A DNA stretch of 64,000 nucleotides, taken from contig NZ_JACJVJ010000002.1 of assembly GCF_014237875.1 (NCBI RefSeq), positions 773,300 through 837,299 on the forward strand, given 5' to 3'. This DNA comes from Parasphingopyxis marina. GTDB lineage: Bacteria; Pseudomonadota; Alphaproteobacteria; Sphingomonadales; Sphingomonadaceae. Below the pieces are notes generated by a model. The model saw only the letters and a program-made list of their open reading frames with translations, had not been told where the DNA came from and made no database searches. A program made the translations under genes and the position numbers. Shown piece by piece: positions 25,315 to 34,785 of the stretch; position 1 is the first letter of the stretch; each line of letters starts with the position of its first letter.

Positions 25315-26451
25315 CTAGTAACCGTTCATTTCGGCGACAAGGTTTGCATGAAAGTTCGCATCGCCCATGAATTCGGCGAGAGCGCGGTCGCGCTTCATGT
25401 AGAGGCCGATATCATATTCGTCGGTCATGCCGATGCCGCCATGCATCTGTACGCCTTCGCGCACGGCAAGGTTCGCGGCGCGGCCGGCCTTGGCCTTGGC
25501 GACCGAAACCATCAGCTCGGCGCCGTCATTGCCTTCGTCGAGAAGCTGCTGCGCCTTGAGGACGACCGAGCGGGCGATCTCCATCTCGCTGTAGAGATGC
25601 GCGGCGCGGTGCTGGAGCGCCTGGAAGGCCCCGATCAACGTGCCGAACTGCTTGCGTTCCTTCAGATAGTTCACGGTCATGTCCATCGCGCCGGTACCGA
25701 CGCCGACCATTTCGGACGCCGCGCCCGTGCGCCCAGCACGGAGCATCCTGGTGAGCACGTCCCAGCCCTGGTCGACTTCGCCGATCACCGCGTCCGCCGT
25801 CACCTCGACATTGTCGAACGCAACATGCGCGGCCATCGCGCTGTCGACGAGGCGGACCGCGTCGGCGGAAACGCCGGCGGCTTCCCGCTCGACCGCGAAC
25901 AGGGTCAGCCCCTCGGTCTCGCCGGCGCTGCCGCCGGTGCGCGCGGCAACGATCAGCATGTCGGCCGAGGCGCCCTGGACGACGAAATCCTTCTTGCCGT
26001 TGAGCTTGAAGCCGTTGCCTGATCGCTCCGCTTTCATGGCGATATTTTCAGGCCGATGCTTGGCGCCCTCGTCGATCGCGAGGCCGAGAACGGTCTCGCC
26101 CGAGAGGATGCCGGGGAACCAGCGCTGGCGCATATCCTCGCCCGCCGCCTTCAAGGCCTCGACGCCCGCGACCGATGTGGTGAGGAAAGGCGACGGCGTC
26201 AGGTTGCGGCCGATTTCCTCCAGCACGATCCCGGCTTCGACATGACCGAGGCCGAGCCCGCCATCCTCTTCGCCGACAAGGATGCCGGTAAAGCCCATCT
26301 CGCCGAACTGCTTCCACAGATCGTGGCTGAAGCCATCCTTGCAATTCTTGTCGCGAAATTCGCGGAGATGCGCGACCGGCGCCTCGCCGGCCATGAAATC
26401 GCGGGCGGTATCCTGCAGCATCGATTGGTCGTCATTGAGAAAAAGGGGCAT
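25315..26451 (-). CDS. Acyl-CoA dehydrogenase-like protein lacking the usual catalytic Glu
   Basis: 378-aa acyl-CoA dehydrogenase fold protein. Family features are present: VGEEDGGLGLGHVEAGIVLEEIGR, KLNGKKDFVVQGASADMLIVAA, NYLKERKQFGTLIGAFQALQHRAA and GVQMHGGIGMTDEYDIGLYMKRD. The position that carries the catalytic base in active paralogues (YEGT) reads EFMGDANFH here, so the usual Glu is absent. Such degenerate subunits are known to pair with active ones in heteromeric enzymes. The gene is flanked by active-type paralogues (4 bp on one side, 50 bp on the other), which supports a structural or regulatory partner role. Confidence 0.85.
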   Translation of the reverse strand: MPLFLNDDQSMLQDTARDFMAGEAPVAHLREFRDKNCKDGFSHDLWKQFGEMGFTGILVGEEDGGLGLGHVEAGIVLEEIGRNLTPSPFLTTSVAGVEALKAAGEDMRQRWFPGILSGETVLGLAIDEGAKHRPENIAMKAERSGNGFKLNGKKDFVVQGASADMLIVAARTGGSAGETEGLTLFAVEREAAGVSADAVRLVDSAMAAHVAFDNVEVTADAVIGEVDQGWDVLTRMLRAGRTGAASEMVGVGTGAMDMTVNYLKERKQFGTLIGAFQALQHRAAHLYSEMEIARSVVLKAQQLLDEGNDGAELMVSVAKAKAGRAANLAVREGVQMHGGIGMTDEYDIGLYMKRDRALAEFMGDANFHANLVAEMNGY

Positions 26452-26501
26452 CCTGCGTCTCTTCTGTTAATAGGGTTCGGGAAGCGGCGAGCGACCGGCG
26501 A

Positions 26502-27683
26502 TCAGCTGTCCGGCAGCTCCAATATCCGCTTCGAGATGACGTTGAGCATCACTTCGCTCGTGCCGCCTTCGATGCTGTTGGCCTTGGTGCGCAGCCAGGT
26601 GCGCGCCTTGGCGCCGCCTCCGCTTTCCTCGCTCTCCCATTCGAGCGCTTCGGATCCGCCCGCCGCCATCACCAGTTCGTGACGGCGCTTATTGAGCTCG
26701 GTGCCCGCATATTTCATCATGTTGGGCGTCGCCGGATGGTTCTTCTTCGCCTTCATCTCGTCGACAAAGCGTTCGGACATCGCCTTGAAGGCGATCGCGT
26801 CGACATCGAACTCGGCGGCCTGGGCGCGCAGCATCGGTTCGTCCATCCGGCCCATCGCATCCTTGCCGAGCCCGGTGACCATCTTGGAACCGAGCGACAG
26901 CGATCCATCGCCAAGCCCGCCGCCCGAAATCATCTCGCGCTCATGGCCCAGCAGATATTTGGCGACATCCCAGCCGCGATTGAGTTCGCCGACGATCTGG
27001 TCCTTCGGCACCTTCACATTGTCGAAAAAGGTTTCGCAGAAGGGCGAGTTGCCGGAGATCAGCAGGATCGGCTTCGTCGACACGCCTTCGGAGGCCATGT
27101 CGAACAGCAGGAAGCTGATGCCCTGATATTTGTTGGTCTTGTCGGTGCGGACGAGACAGAAGATCCAGTCGGCCTTGTCGGCATAGCTGGTCCACACTTT
27201 CTGGCCGTTGACGACCCAGTGATCGCCCTTGTCTTCGCCATAGGTCTGGAGCGACACGAGGTCCGATCCGCTGCCCGGCTCCGAATAGCCCTGGCACCAG
27301 CGGATCTTGCCCTGCGCGATATCGTTCAGATAATGCAGCTTCTGTTCTTCGGTGCCGAACTGCAGCAGCGCCGGACCGAGCATCCAGATGCCGAAGCTCG
27401 ACAAGGGCGGCCGCGCCTTGATGCGGCCCATCTCCTGGCGGAGGATCTTGCCTTCTTCCGGCGACAGCCCCGCCCCGCCATAGTCTTTGGGCCATTCGGG
27501 CACCGTATAACCCTTGGCGACACAGGCATCGAACCAGGCCTTTTGCGCGTCGTTCTTGAACGTCCAGTCGCGCCCGCCCCAGCATACATCGCGCTCGTCG
27601 CGGACGGGTTCGCGCATTTCGGGAGGACAGTTCGCCTCCAGCCATTCGCGCGTTTCGGCGCGGAACGTTTCGAGGTCTATCAT
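26502..27683 (-). CDS. Acyl-CoA dehydrogenase, first gene of the operon
   Basis: 393-aa acyl-CoA dehydrogenase of the FadE17/FadE26-like branch. It has WCQGYSEPGSGSDLVSLQT, HWVVNGQKVWTSYADKADWIF, and the C-terminal NSIEGGTSEVMLNVISKRIL, with a Glu in the EGGT motif. It heads the unit 27683-23352 (three dehydrogenases and an SDR). A 16-bp palindrome 70 bp upstream of its start is nearly the same as one before another acyl-CoA dehydrogenase gene at 37501. Length and motifs indicate an intact enzyme; chain length or ring specificity is not predictable. Confidence 0.9.
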   Translation of the reverse strand: MIDLETFRAETREWLEANCPPEMREPVRDERDVCWGGRDWTFKNDAQKAWFDACVAKGYTVPEWPKDYGGAGLSPEEGKILRQEMGRIKARPPLSSFGIWMLGPALLQFGTEEQKLHYLNDIAQGKIRWCQGYSEPGSGSDLVSLQTYGEDKGDHWVVNGQKVWTSYADKADWIFCLVRTDKTNKYQGISFLLFDMASEGVSTKPILLISGNSPFCETFFDNVKVPKDQIVGELNRGWDVAKYLLGHEREMISGGGLGDGSLSLGSKMVTGLGKDAMGRMDEPMLRAQAAEFDVDAIAFKAMSERFVDEMKAKKNHPATPNMMKYAGTELNKRRHELVMAAGGSEALEWESEESGGGAKARTWLRTKANSIEGGTSEVMLNVISKRILELPDS

Positions 27684-27752
27684 CGGAAGCTCTCCCGGTT
27701 TTTTCTTTTCACTGTGCTGTTTTTGGCCGCGCCCGGCAAGGCGCGAGTCTTC

Positions 27753-27768
27753 TTTACGTTTACGTCAA
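27753..27768. promoter_or_regulatory. Palindromic operator TTTACGT-TT-ACGTCAA
   Basis: Imperfect inverted repeat in the divergent region between the acyl-CoA dehydrogenase gene (minus) and an SDR gene (plus). It differs by one base from the sequence at 37525-37540 before another acyl-CoA dehydrogenase. From memory it resembles sites of MerR-type LiuR regulators of branched-chain and acyl-CoA catabolism. The regulator gene is not in the window. Confidence 0.65.
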
Positions 27769-27859
27769 CGACCGCTAAGCGACAAGAAAAAGTTTCCCGA
27801 CGCAACGGGGTTTCGGGCGTCATGGCTTTGGCCTAGCCTGACTGGAGAGAGGGTCGACT

Positions 27860-28705
27860 ATGAGATTCGAAGGCAAACGGGTCGTGCTGACGGGCGGTGC
27901 TTCGGGCATCGGCAAGGCGACCGCCGAGGCGTTCATCGCCGAAGGCGCGCAGGTGATGATGGGCGATCTCAACGCCGAAGCCGGCGCCGCGATGGCTGCC
28001 GAAAGCCGCTACGACAACCGCCTGGCCTTCCAGAAGACGGATGTTACGCAGGAAGCGGACATCACCGGACTGCTCGACGCGGCGGCCGATCATTTCGGCG
28101 GCATCGACATATTGTTCAACAATGCCGGGGCGGCCGGCGCGCGCAAGCGGATCGACGAGATCAGCGCCGACGAGTGGGACTTTACGCAAAACCTCCTGCT
28201 GCGTTCGGTGGCGCTCGGCATCCGCCATGTCGTGCCGCACATGCGCAAGGCCGGCGGCGGCGCGATCGTCAACACCGCCTCGATTACCGCGCATGAAGCC
28301 GGCTGGGGCCCGATCGCCTATTCGGTCGCCAAGGCCGGCGTGATGCATCTTTCGAAGATCGCCGCAGCCGAGCTCGCCCAGCACAATATCCGCGTGAACT
28401 CGATAAGCCCCGGCTTCATCCTCACCAATATCTTCGCCGACGCGATGAAGGACGAAGGCGAAGCGATGGCGCGCGCCGTCGACGGCGCGATGCGCGGCGC
28501 CGCCCCGCAGGCCCAGCCGGTCCACCGCGCCGGCATGCCGGACGACATCGCGCAGACCGTGCTGCATCTCGCATCGGAACAGGGCAGCTTCATCACCGGT
28601 ATCGACATCAAGGTCGATGGCGGCATGCTGGTCGGGCCCCGGCATAGCTGGGATCCCGATACGCCCGGCCTGATCGACGCCCTTACCCAAGCCCCGCAGG
28701 GCTGA
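27860..28705 (+). CDS. Short-chain dehydrogenase/reductase (SDR)
   Basis: 281-aa classical SDR with LTGGASGIGKATAEAF (NAD-binding), FNNAGAAGARKR, Ser in NTASITAHEAG and YSVAKAG as the catalytic Tyr-x3-Lys. The last third includes an extra loop (DEGEAMARAVDGAMRGAAPQA) before FITGIDIKVDGGM. It starts a plus-strand unit of five genes (SDR, transporter, acyl-CoA dehydrogenase, alcohol dehydrogenase, hydrolase), with GGAGAGAGGG upstream of the ATG. Its TGA overlaps the start of the transporter gene by one base. The palindrome at 27753-27768 is 91 bp before its start. Confidence 0.87.
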   Translation: MRFEGKRVVLTGGASGIGKATAEAFIAEGAQVMMGDLNAEAGAAMAAESRYDNRLAFQKTDVTQEADITGLLDAAADHFGGIDILFNNAGAAGARKRIDEISADEWDFTQNLLLRSVALGIRHVVPHMRKAGGGAIVNTASITAHEAGWGPIAYSVAKAGVMHLSKIAAAELAQHNIRVNSISPGFILTNIFADAMKDEGEAMARAVDGAMRGAAPQAQPVHRAGMPDDIAQTVLHLASEQGSFITGIDIKVDGGMLVGPRHSWDPDTPGLIDALTQAPQG

Positions 28706-30177
28706 TGGACGAACCGGCTTCGCCCGATACCGCACCGCGCGGCGTGGCCGTGCCGCTGCCGCGCCGCGTTCCGGGACGGGTGAAGCTGGCCTTCGGGTTC
28801 GGTGCCACGGCCTTCGGGATCAAGGATAACGGCTTTTCGCTGCTGCTGCTGATCTATTACAATCAGGTGATCGGTGTGCCCGCGGCGATCGTCGGCACCG
28901 CCGTCCTGATCGCGCTGGTTCTCGACGCCTTCGTCGATCCGGTCGTCGGCCACCTGTCGGACAATCTGCGCACCCGCTGGGGGCGGCGCCATCCCTTCCT
29001 TTATGCCTCGGCGATTCCGGCCGGCCTCTTCTTCCTGCTGCTGTGGAATCCGCCCGAGGCGAGCAACACCGGCATGTTCTTCTACATTCTGGGCATCGCC
29101 TTTCTCGTCCGCGCGACCATGTCCTGCTTCGAGGTTCCGATGGCGGCGCTCGGGCCGGAACTGACCAGCGACTATCACGAGCGCACGCGCATCTTCGGGT
29201 TGCGCTTCTTCTTCGGCTGGCTGGGCGGCGCGACGATGCTGCTCTTCACCTTCGCCGTCCTGCTTGCGCCGACGCCCGACTATCCCGACGGCCAGCTCAA
29301 TCCGCAGGGCTATCGCGACTACGCGATCATCGCCTCGATCATCATGTCGAGCGTGATCCTGATTTCCGCGCTCGGCACCCATAGCGAAATCAAGTTCCTG
29401 CCGAAGACGGAACGGCTGCACCTGACCCTGGGCCAGACCTTCCGGGGTATTTTCCGATCGCTCGGCAACCGCGCTTTCCTGATCCTGATGCTCGCCGGCT
29501 TCTGCGCCAATGTCAGCCAGGGCATTTCCTTCGGGCTGCTGACCTATTTCCTCACCTATTTCTGGGAACTCGGCTCGATCGCGCTCGCCTGGTACACGCT
29601 GGGGCTGATGATCGGCATTGGCGGCGCTGTGATCGGATCGAGCCTGGTGTCGCGGCGGATCGGCAAGCGCAAGGCCACGCAGCGTTTCTTGATCGGCGCC
29701 ATATTGATCCTGCCGATCCCCTATCTCGGCCGCATCGCCGGCGTGTTCCCCGACAATGGCGATCCGATGCTGCTGCCCTCGATCATCGCCTTCATCGCGG
29801 CGGGCACCGGATCGCATGTCGCCGCGCTGATCCTCAAATCCTCGATGCTGGCCGATGTCATCGAAGACGATGCCGAACGCACCGGCAAGCGATCGGAAGG
29901 CTTGTTCTTCGCCGGCCAGTTCTTCATCCAGAAATGCGTATCGGGCGCGGGCGTGTTCATTTCCGCCGCGATCCTGACTATCGTAGCCTTTCCCGAACCG
30001 GCCACGCCGGGCGACGTGGCGCAGGGAGTCCTGCAGAATCTCGCGCTGCTCTATGTTGGCCTGATCGTTGTGTTAGGAATCGCCGCCGCCGCAATCATGC
30101 AGCGCTTCCCGATCGAACAATCCGATCACGAAGCGCGCATCGCCCGGATGCGGGGAACCGCAGACCCGTTCGAATAA
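28705..30177 (+). CDS. MFS transporter of the GPH/MelB-like (MFS_2) type
   Basis: 490-aa carrier with twelve hydrophobic segments. DAFVDPVVGHLSDNLRTRWGRRHPFLYAS is the glycoside-pentoside-hexuronide family signature after helix 2, and the second-half equivalent reads SSLVSRRIGKRKATQRF. GPH carriers usually bring sugars or, in sphingomonads, other organic substrates across the inner membrane with cations. Being inside the acyl-CoA/alcohol-oxidation unit, it probably imports that pathway's substrate. It overlaps the SDR gene by one base, and a 35-bp gap follows before the next gene. Confidence 0.85.
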   Translation: MDEPASPDTAPRGVAVPLPRRVPGRVKLAFGFGATAFGIKDNGFSLLLLIYYNQVIGVPAAIVGTAVLIALVLDAFVDPVVGHLSDNLRTRWGRRHPFLYASAIPAGLFFLLLWNPPEASNTGMFFYILGIAFLVRATMSCFEVPMAALGPELTSDYHERTRIFGLRFFFGWLGGATMLLFTFAVLLAPTPDYPDGQLNPQGYRDYAIIASIIMSSVILISALGTHSEIKFLPKTERLHLTLGQTFRGIFRSLGNRAFLILMLAGFCANVSQGISFGLLTYFLTYFWELGSIALAWYTLGLMIGIGGAVIGSSLVSRRIGKRKATQRFLIGAILILPIPYLGRIAGVFPDNGDPMLLPSIIAFIAAGTGSHVAALILKSSMLADVIEDDAERTGKRSEGLFFAGQFFIQKCVSGAGVFISAAILTIVAFPEPATPGDVAQGVLQNLALLYVGLIVVLGIAAAAIMQRFPIEQSDHEARIARMRGTADPFE

Positions 30178-30212
30178 GATAATAAAAGCAAAAAGACGAA
30201 GGAGACGTTCCG

Positions 30213-31496
30213 ATGGATTTCAGCCTCACCGACCGCCAGACCTATTTCCGAGACCGCATCAAGGATTTCATCGACAAGGAAATCCGCCCGCGCGTCGACG
30301 ATTACCAGGCGGAATTTCCGCCCGAGAACCGCTGGGGCACGAGCGAGGTTCTGGAAGAACTCAAGGCCAAGGCCAAGGCCGCGGGCTTGTGGAACTTCTT
30401 CATGCCGCCGCATTCGGGCCAGGAGCATGTCGACGACACGTTCGAGTTCGAAGGCGAACAGCTCACCAATCTCGAATATGCGCTGTGCGCCGAGGAGATG
30501 GGCCGGGTCGGCATCGCGCCGGAATGCTTCAACTGTTCGGCGCCGGACACCGGCAATATGGAGGTCTTCCACCGCTACGGCACGCGCGAACAGAAGGAAC
30601 AATGGCTTCGCCCGCTGATGAACGGTGAAATCCGCTCGGCCTTCCTGATGACCGAGCCCGCCGTCGCCTCTTCCGACGCCACCAATATCCAGACGCGGAT
30701 CGAGCGCGATGGCGACGAATATGTGATCAACGGCCGTAAATGGTGGTCTTCGGGCCTTGGCGATCCGCGCTGCAAGATCGCCATCGTCATGGGCAAGACC
30801 GATACCGAAGCCAAGCGCCACCAGCAGCAATCGCAGGTGCTGGTGCCGACCGACACCCCCGGCGTGAACATCATCCGCCACCTGCCCGTCTTCGGCTATG
30901 ACGACGCTCCGCACGGCCATATGGAAGTCGAGCTCAAGGATGTCCGCGTGCCGGTTTCCAACCTGCTGCTCGGCGAAGGGCGCGGTTTCGAAATCGCGCA
31001 GGGGCGCCTCGGGCCTGGCCGTATCCATCATTGCATGCGCACCATCGGCGTGGCCGAGGAAGTGCTGGAGAAGATGTGCAAGCGGCTGCAGTCGCGCGTC
31101 GCCTTCGGCAAGACGATCGCCGATCACAGCATCTGGGAATGGCGCGTCGCCCAGGCCCGGATCGATATCGAGATGAACCGTCTGCTCTGCCTGAAGGCCG
31201 CCGACATGATGGACCGGGCCGGCAACAAGATCGCCCGCGCCGAGATCGCGATGATCAAGGTTTCCGCGCCCAACATGGCGCTCCGCATCATCGACGACGC
31301 GATCCAGGCGCATGGCGGCGCCGGTGTGACCACCGATTTCGGTCTTGCCCTCGCCTATGCGCACCAGCGCACCCTGCGGCTTGCCGACGGGCCGGACGAA
31401 GTGCACGCCCGCACCATCGCCCGGATGGAATTCGGCAAGTTCGCGCCGGAGGCCGACGATAGCGTCAGCAGCGGAGACATCGGGGTGAGCCGATGA
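30213..31496 (+). CDS. Acyl-CoA dehydrogenase (ACAD10/11-like branch)
   Basis: 427-aa member of the longer acyl-CoA dehydrogenase branch. Typical segments are [47 protein letters not shown] and [21 protein letters not shown]. The C-terminal catalytic region reads [18 protein letters not shown]. In this branch the DGPDEVH Asp stands in place of the YEGT Glu, which is normal for the group. GAAGGAGACG precedes the ATG. The next gene starts inside its final codons (4-bp overlap). It probably oxidises a branched or hydroxylated acyl-CoA. Confidence 0.9.
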   Translation: MDFSLTDRQTYFRDRIKDFIDKEIRPRVDDYQAEFPPENRWGTSEVLEELKAKAKAAGLWNFFMPPHSGQEHVDDTFEFEGEQLTNLEYALCAEEMGRVGIAPECFNCSAPDTGNMEVFHRYGTREQKEQWLRPLMNGEIRSAFLMTEPAVASSDATNIQTRIERDGDEYVINGRKWWSSGLGDPRCKIAIVMGKTDTEAKRHQQQSQVLVPTDTPGVNIIRHLPVFGYDDAPHGHMEVELKDVRVPVSNLLLGEGRGFEIAQGRLGPGRIHHCMRTIGVAEEVLEKMCKRLQSRVAFGKTIADHSIWEWRVAQARIDIEMNRLLCLKAADMMDRAGNKIARAEIAMIKVSAPNMALRIIDDAIQAHGGAGVTTDFGLALAYAHQRTLRLADGPDEVHARTIARMEFGKFAPEADDSVSSGDIGVSR

Positions 31497-32575
31497 AGGC
31501 CGCGCTCCTCACCGAACCCGGCAAGCCGATGGAGATCGGCGAGGTCGATATCGATCAGCCCGGTCCGCGCGAGGTGCTCATCAAGACCAGGGCCTGCGGC
31601 CTGTGCCGGTCGGATCTGCACTTCATCGACGGCGTCTATCCGCATCCCTTGCCGACCATTCCGGGGCATGAGGCGGCCGGCGTGGTCGAGGCGGTGGGCA
31701 GCGAGGTCGGCCATGTCTCGCCCGGCGATCATGTCATCACCTTCCTCGCGCCTTTTTGCGGGACCTGCGACCTGTGCCAGAGCGGCAAGCACACCTTGTG
31801 CACCGATCTTTCCACCAAGCGGGCCGAAGGCGCTCCGCCCCGGCTGAGCATGGGCGGCGAGCCGCTGCCGCAATTCCTGAACCTTTCCGGCTTTGCCGAA
31901 AAGATGCTGGTCCATGAAAATGCCTGCGTCGCCATCGACCCCGAAATGCCGATGGACCGCGCGGCGCTGATCGGCTGTTCGGTGATCACCGGCGCCGGAT
32001 CGATCTTCAACGATTGCGGCCTGCGCCCCGGCGAAAGCGTCGCGGTGGTCGGCACCGGCGGCATCGGCCTGTCGGCAATCAACGCGGCGAAAATCGCGGG
32101 CGCGGGCGAGATCATCGCCATCGACCCCGTCGCCTCCAAGCGCGCGCTCGCCGAAAAGATGGGCGCGACGATGAGCTTCGACGCCGGTGACGAGGATGTC
32201 GACAAGCAGGTGCTGAAGGCGACCGGCGGCGGCGTCGATTATGCCGTCGAGGCGGTCGGCCGCCCCGAAACCGCGCAGCTCGCCTGGAACATCCTGAAGC
32301 GCGGCGGCACCGCGACGATCCTCGGCATGATCGCCCCGGGCAAGATGGTGGAGCTGCACGGCCCGACCTTCCTGGCGGGCAAGCGCATCCAGGGATCGCT
32401 GATGGGCTCGTCGCACTTCATGCGCGATATGCCGCGGCTGGTTTCCTACTATCTCGACGGCCGGCTCGATCTCGACAGCGTGATCGCCGAACGGATCAGC
32501 CTCGAACAGGTCAATGACGGGTTCGAAAAACTCCGCCAGGGCGATTCCGCCCGCTCCGTGATCATGTTCGACTGA
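31493..32575 (+). CDS. Zinc-dependent alcohol dehydrogenase (MDR superfamily)
   Basis: 360-aa medium-chain dehydrogenase. The catalytic zinc ligands are Cys in [10 protein letters not shown] and His-Glu in [12 protein letters not shown]. The structural zinc is held by the four-Cys loop [15 protein letters not shown], after which a long insertion typical of class III/NDMA-type enzymes ([15 protein letters not shown]) is found. [26 protein letters not shown] is the NAD-binding fold. It overlaps its neighbours on both sides (ATGA with the dehydrogenase, TGATG with the hydrolase), so the unit is translationally coupled. The alcohol substrate is unknown. Confidence 0.9.
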   Translation: MKAALLTEPGKPMEIGEVDIDQPGPREVLIKTRACGLCRSDLHFIDGVYPHPLPTIPGHEAAGVVEAVGSEVGHVSPGDHVITFLAPFCGTCDLCQSGKHTLCTDLSTKRAEGAPPRLSMGGEPLPQFLNLSGFAEKMLVHENACVAIDPEMPMDRAALIGCSVITGAGSIFNDCGLRPGESVAVVGTGGIGLSAINAAKIAGAGEIIAIDPVASKRALAEKMGATMSFDAGDEDVDKQVLKATGGGVDYAVEAVGRPETAQLAWNILKRGGTATILGMIAPGKMVELHGPTFLAGKRIQGSLMGSSHFMRDMPRLVSYYLDGRLDLDSVIAERISLEQVNDGFEKLRQGDSARSVIMFD

Positions 32576-33795
32576 TGGAGATCACCGCCGATCCCGATGC
32601 GCTGGGCTTCGTGCCCGAGCGGCTGAGCTATATTCCGGGCTATCTGAAGGACAAATATATCAAGAGCGGGAAGCTGAAAAACTTCCAGCTGACCATCGGC
32701 CGGGGCGACGATGTCGCACTGTTCGCGCAGGCCGGCGTCGCCCGAGACGACGGCACCCCGATCGCCGCCGACACGCTGTACCGTATCGCCTCGATGACGA
32801 AGCCGATCACCTCGATCGCCTTTATGCAACTCGTCGAGCGCGGGCTGGTGGCGCTCGACGATCCGGTCCACCGCTTCCTGCCCGAATTCAGCGATGTCGG
32901 AGTCTACAAGGGCGGCGGCGGCGCCGTCCCCTTCCTCACCCGGGCGCCCGATGCGTCGATGCGGATGATCGACCTGATGCGCCACACATCGGGCCTGACC
33001 TACGGCTTCCAGAACCGCTCCAATATCGACCTCGCCTATCGCGAACAGAAGATCGAGAATTGGCACGGCAGTCACGATCTCGACAGCTATGTCGCGGCGC
33101 TTGCCGCTCTTCCGCTCGAATTCTCGCCGGGCGAGGCGTGGAATTATTCGGTGTCGACCGATGTCGTCGGCGCCGTCGTCCAGCGCGTTTCGGGCCAGAA
33201 GCTCGATGCCTATTTTGCCGAACATATCCTGCGGCCGCTGGGCATGAAGGACACCTTCTTCACGGTACCGAAGAAGAAGCTGGACCGCTTCGGCGATTGC
33301 TGGACCTGGAACCCCAAGGCGCCGGTCCTGACCGACCGGGCCGAAAACAGCCTCTGGGGCAAGAAGCCCAAGCTGCTTTCGGGCGGAGGCGGGCTGGTGT
33401 CGACGAGCGCCGATTATCTGCGCTTCTGCCGGATGCTACTCGGCAGGGGCACGCTCGGCGATGTTCGCATCGTCGGCCGCAAGACGATCGAGCTTATGAC
33501 CCGCAACCATTTGCCGGGCGGCGGCGACCTGACAAAACATTCGCGCGCCCTGTTCAGCGAGGCGCAGAATGCGGGGACCGGCTTCGGACTCGGCTTCGCG
33601 ATCACCGACGATGTCGCCAAAACCATGATCCCCGGGTCGCAGGGCGAATATTATTGGGGCGGCATGTATTCGACCGCCTTTTTCGTCGACCCGGCCGAGG
33701 ACCTGACGATGGTCTTCATGTCCCAGCTCCAGCCCTCCAACATCTATCCGATCCGCCGCGAACTGAAGACGCTTATCTATTCGGCGCTGCGGTGA
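32575..33795 (+). CDS. Serine hydrolase (beta-lactamase class C/EstB-like)
   Basis: 406-aa serine hydrolase. Ser73-x-x-Lys76 (IASMTKPI) and Tyr191 in WNYSVSTD are the catalytic residues of the class C beta-lactamase/esterase fold; SGGGGLVSTSADYLRF is near the third motif. No signal peptide is present, so it is cytoplasmic, which favours an esterase or lactonase over an antibiotic-degrading enzyme. It is the last gene of the five-gene unit and would fit opening of an ester or lactone intermediate. That role is inference from context. Confidence 0.87.
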   Translation: MEITADPDALGFVPERLSYIPGYLKDKYIKSGKLKNFQLTIGRGDDVALFAQAGVARDDGTPIAADTLYRIASMTKPITSIAFMQLVERGLVALDDPVHRFLPEFSDVGVYKGGGGAVPFLTRAPDASMRMIDLMRHTSGLTYGFQNRSNIDLAYREQKIENWHGSHDLDSYVAALAALPLEFSPGEAWNYSVSTDVVGAVVQRVSGQKLDAYFAEHILRPLGMKDTFFTVPKKKLDRFGDCWTWNPKAPVLTDRAENSLWGKKPKLLSGGGGLVSTSADYLRFCRMLLGRGTLGDVRIVGRKTIELMTRNHLPGGGDLTKHSRALFSEAQNAGTGFGLGFAITDDVAKTMIPGSQGEYYWGGMYSTAFFVDPAEDLTMVFMSQLQPSNIYPIRRELKTLIYSALR

Positions 33796-33838
33796 GAGTG
33801 TATCGAGGCACACCATCGGAATCGGGAGGGCCGGACGC

Positions 33839-34171
33839 ATGCAATTTTCCTCTTACGCTCGAATATTGCCGCTGACGCTGATCGCGGCCGCCTGCGCCTC
33901 ACCCGATCCCGAGCCGCAGAACGAGGCCGAGGCCACGCTCGAACAGCAGCGCGCCATGGTCGAAGGCGCGGTACGCCGCGCCTATGAGAATGAAGGCGCG
34001 GAAGTCGTCGATATCGCGATGGACCGCAGCGCCAGCGGAACGCGCTTCGAGGGTCTCGCAACGATCCGCGACAGCGAGACCGGGACGGAAATTACCGTGG
34101 ACTGCGCCTATTCCTACGACGTGAGCGGCGCGCCGCAGCTGAGTTGCGATCGGACCGAAGCGACCGAGTGA
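33839..34171 (+). CDS. Small envelope protein (paralogue of the next gene)
   Basis: 110-aa protein with a hydrophobic leader (about residues 5-19, LPLTLIAAACAS). The Cys at residue 19 could be a lipoprotein site, though the residue at -3 is Ala and the lipobox is weak. The mature part has a helix VEGAVRRAYENEGAEVVDI followed by FEGLATIRDSETGTEITVDCAY and a closing Cys. These match the plus-strand gene 93 bp downstream. GGGAGGG precedes the ATG. Function unknown; the pair sits between the hydrolase and the convergent acyl-CoA ligase and is not obviously linked to catabolism. Confidence 0.72.
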   Translation: MQFSSYARILPLTLIAAACASPDPEPQNEAEATLEQQRAMVEGAVRRAYENEGAEVVDIAMDRSASGTRFEGLATIRDSETGTEITVDCAYSYDVSGAPQLSCDRTEATE

Positions 34172-34263
34172 AACCATTGCGGGTCGCTCGCATTTTGACT
34201 TGGTCGCACGCTTCGCGCAGTTTCCCCGGCACGCGGTCGCGAAACGCGAATCAGGGGAATTCC

Positions 34264-34776
34264 ATGCAGATGATGACAAAATTTATGGGTGCGGCCGTGC
34301 TTACCGCGCTGCTCGCAGGTTGTTCGTTCAGCGTCGGTTCGCCGCGCAACGAACGCGTTGCCGATGCGATCAAGGAAGCGATCGAAAATGAAGGGCTGGA
34401 AGTGGTCGAAATCAGCTTCGAGGAAGATGAAGACGACCGCGACATCTATCATGGCCAGGTCCGCGTAAAATATCCGGATTCCGACGAGGAAACCGACGCG
34501 ACCTGCGAGGTGACCGTCAACGAGGAACAGACCATCGAATCGTCCGATTGCCCGGGCGTCGACGGCGTCATCCAGGCGCGCAGCCTCGAAAACACGATCG
34601 TCACTTTCTACCAGGGCCGGAATATCGAAGTCGCCTCCATCGACATGGATTGGCAGGAAAACGGCAATTTCACGGGCTATGCCGAAGTCCCGCGTCCGGG
34701 AACCGGCGAAATGATACGGCTCAATTGCCAGGGCGCGCCGGTCAGCGGCGGCGTCGACTGGACCTGTAACGAGTAG
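34264..34776 (+). CDS. Lipoprotein with two related repeats (paralogue of the preceding gene)
   Basis: 170-aa lipoprotein with a clear lipobox (TALLAGC; Cys at residue 20). The first half (VADAIKEAIENEGLEVVEISFEEDE to about residue 98) resembles the mature part of the gene just upstream. The second half (about 100-170: IEVASIDMDWQENGNFTGYAEVP, then LNCQG and WTCNE) repeats the same pattern of a strand, FxGxAxV and two Cys. It looks like a duplicated small domain, presumably a disulphide-bonded periplasmic module. AGGGGAA precedes the ATG. I know no function for it. Confidence 0.78.
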   Translation: MQMMTKFMGAAVLTALLAGCSFSVGSPRNERVADAIKEAIENEGLEVVEISFEEDEDDRDIYHGQVRVKYPDSDEETDATCEVTVNEEQTIESSDCPGVDGVIQARSLENTIVTFYQGRNIEVASIDMDWQENGNFTGYAEVPRPGTGEMIRLNCQGAPVSGGVDWTCNE

Positions 34777-34785
34777 CCGCCTGGC

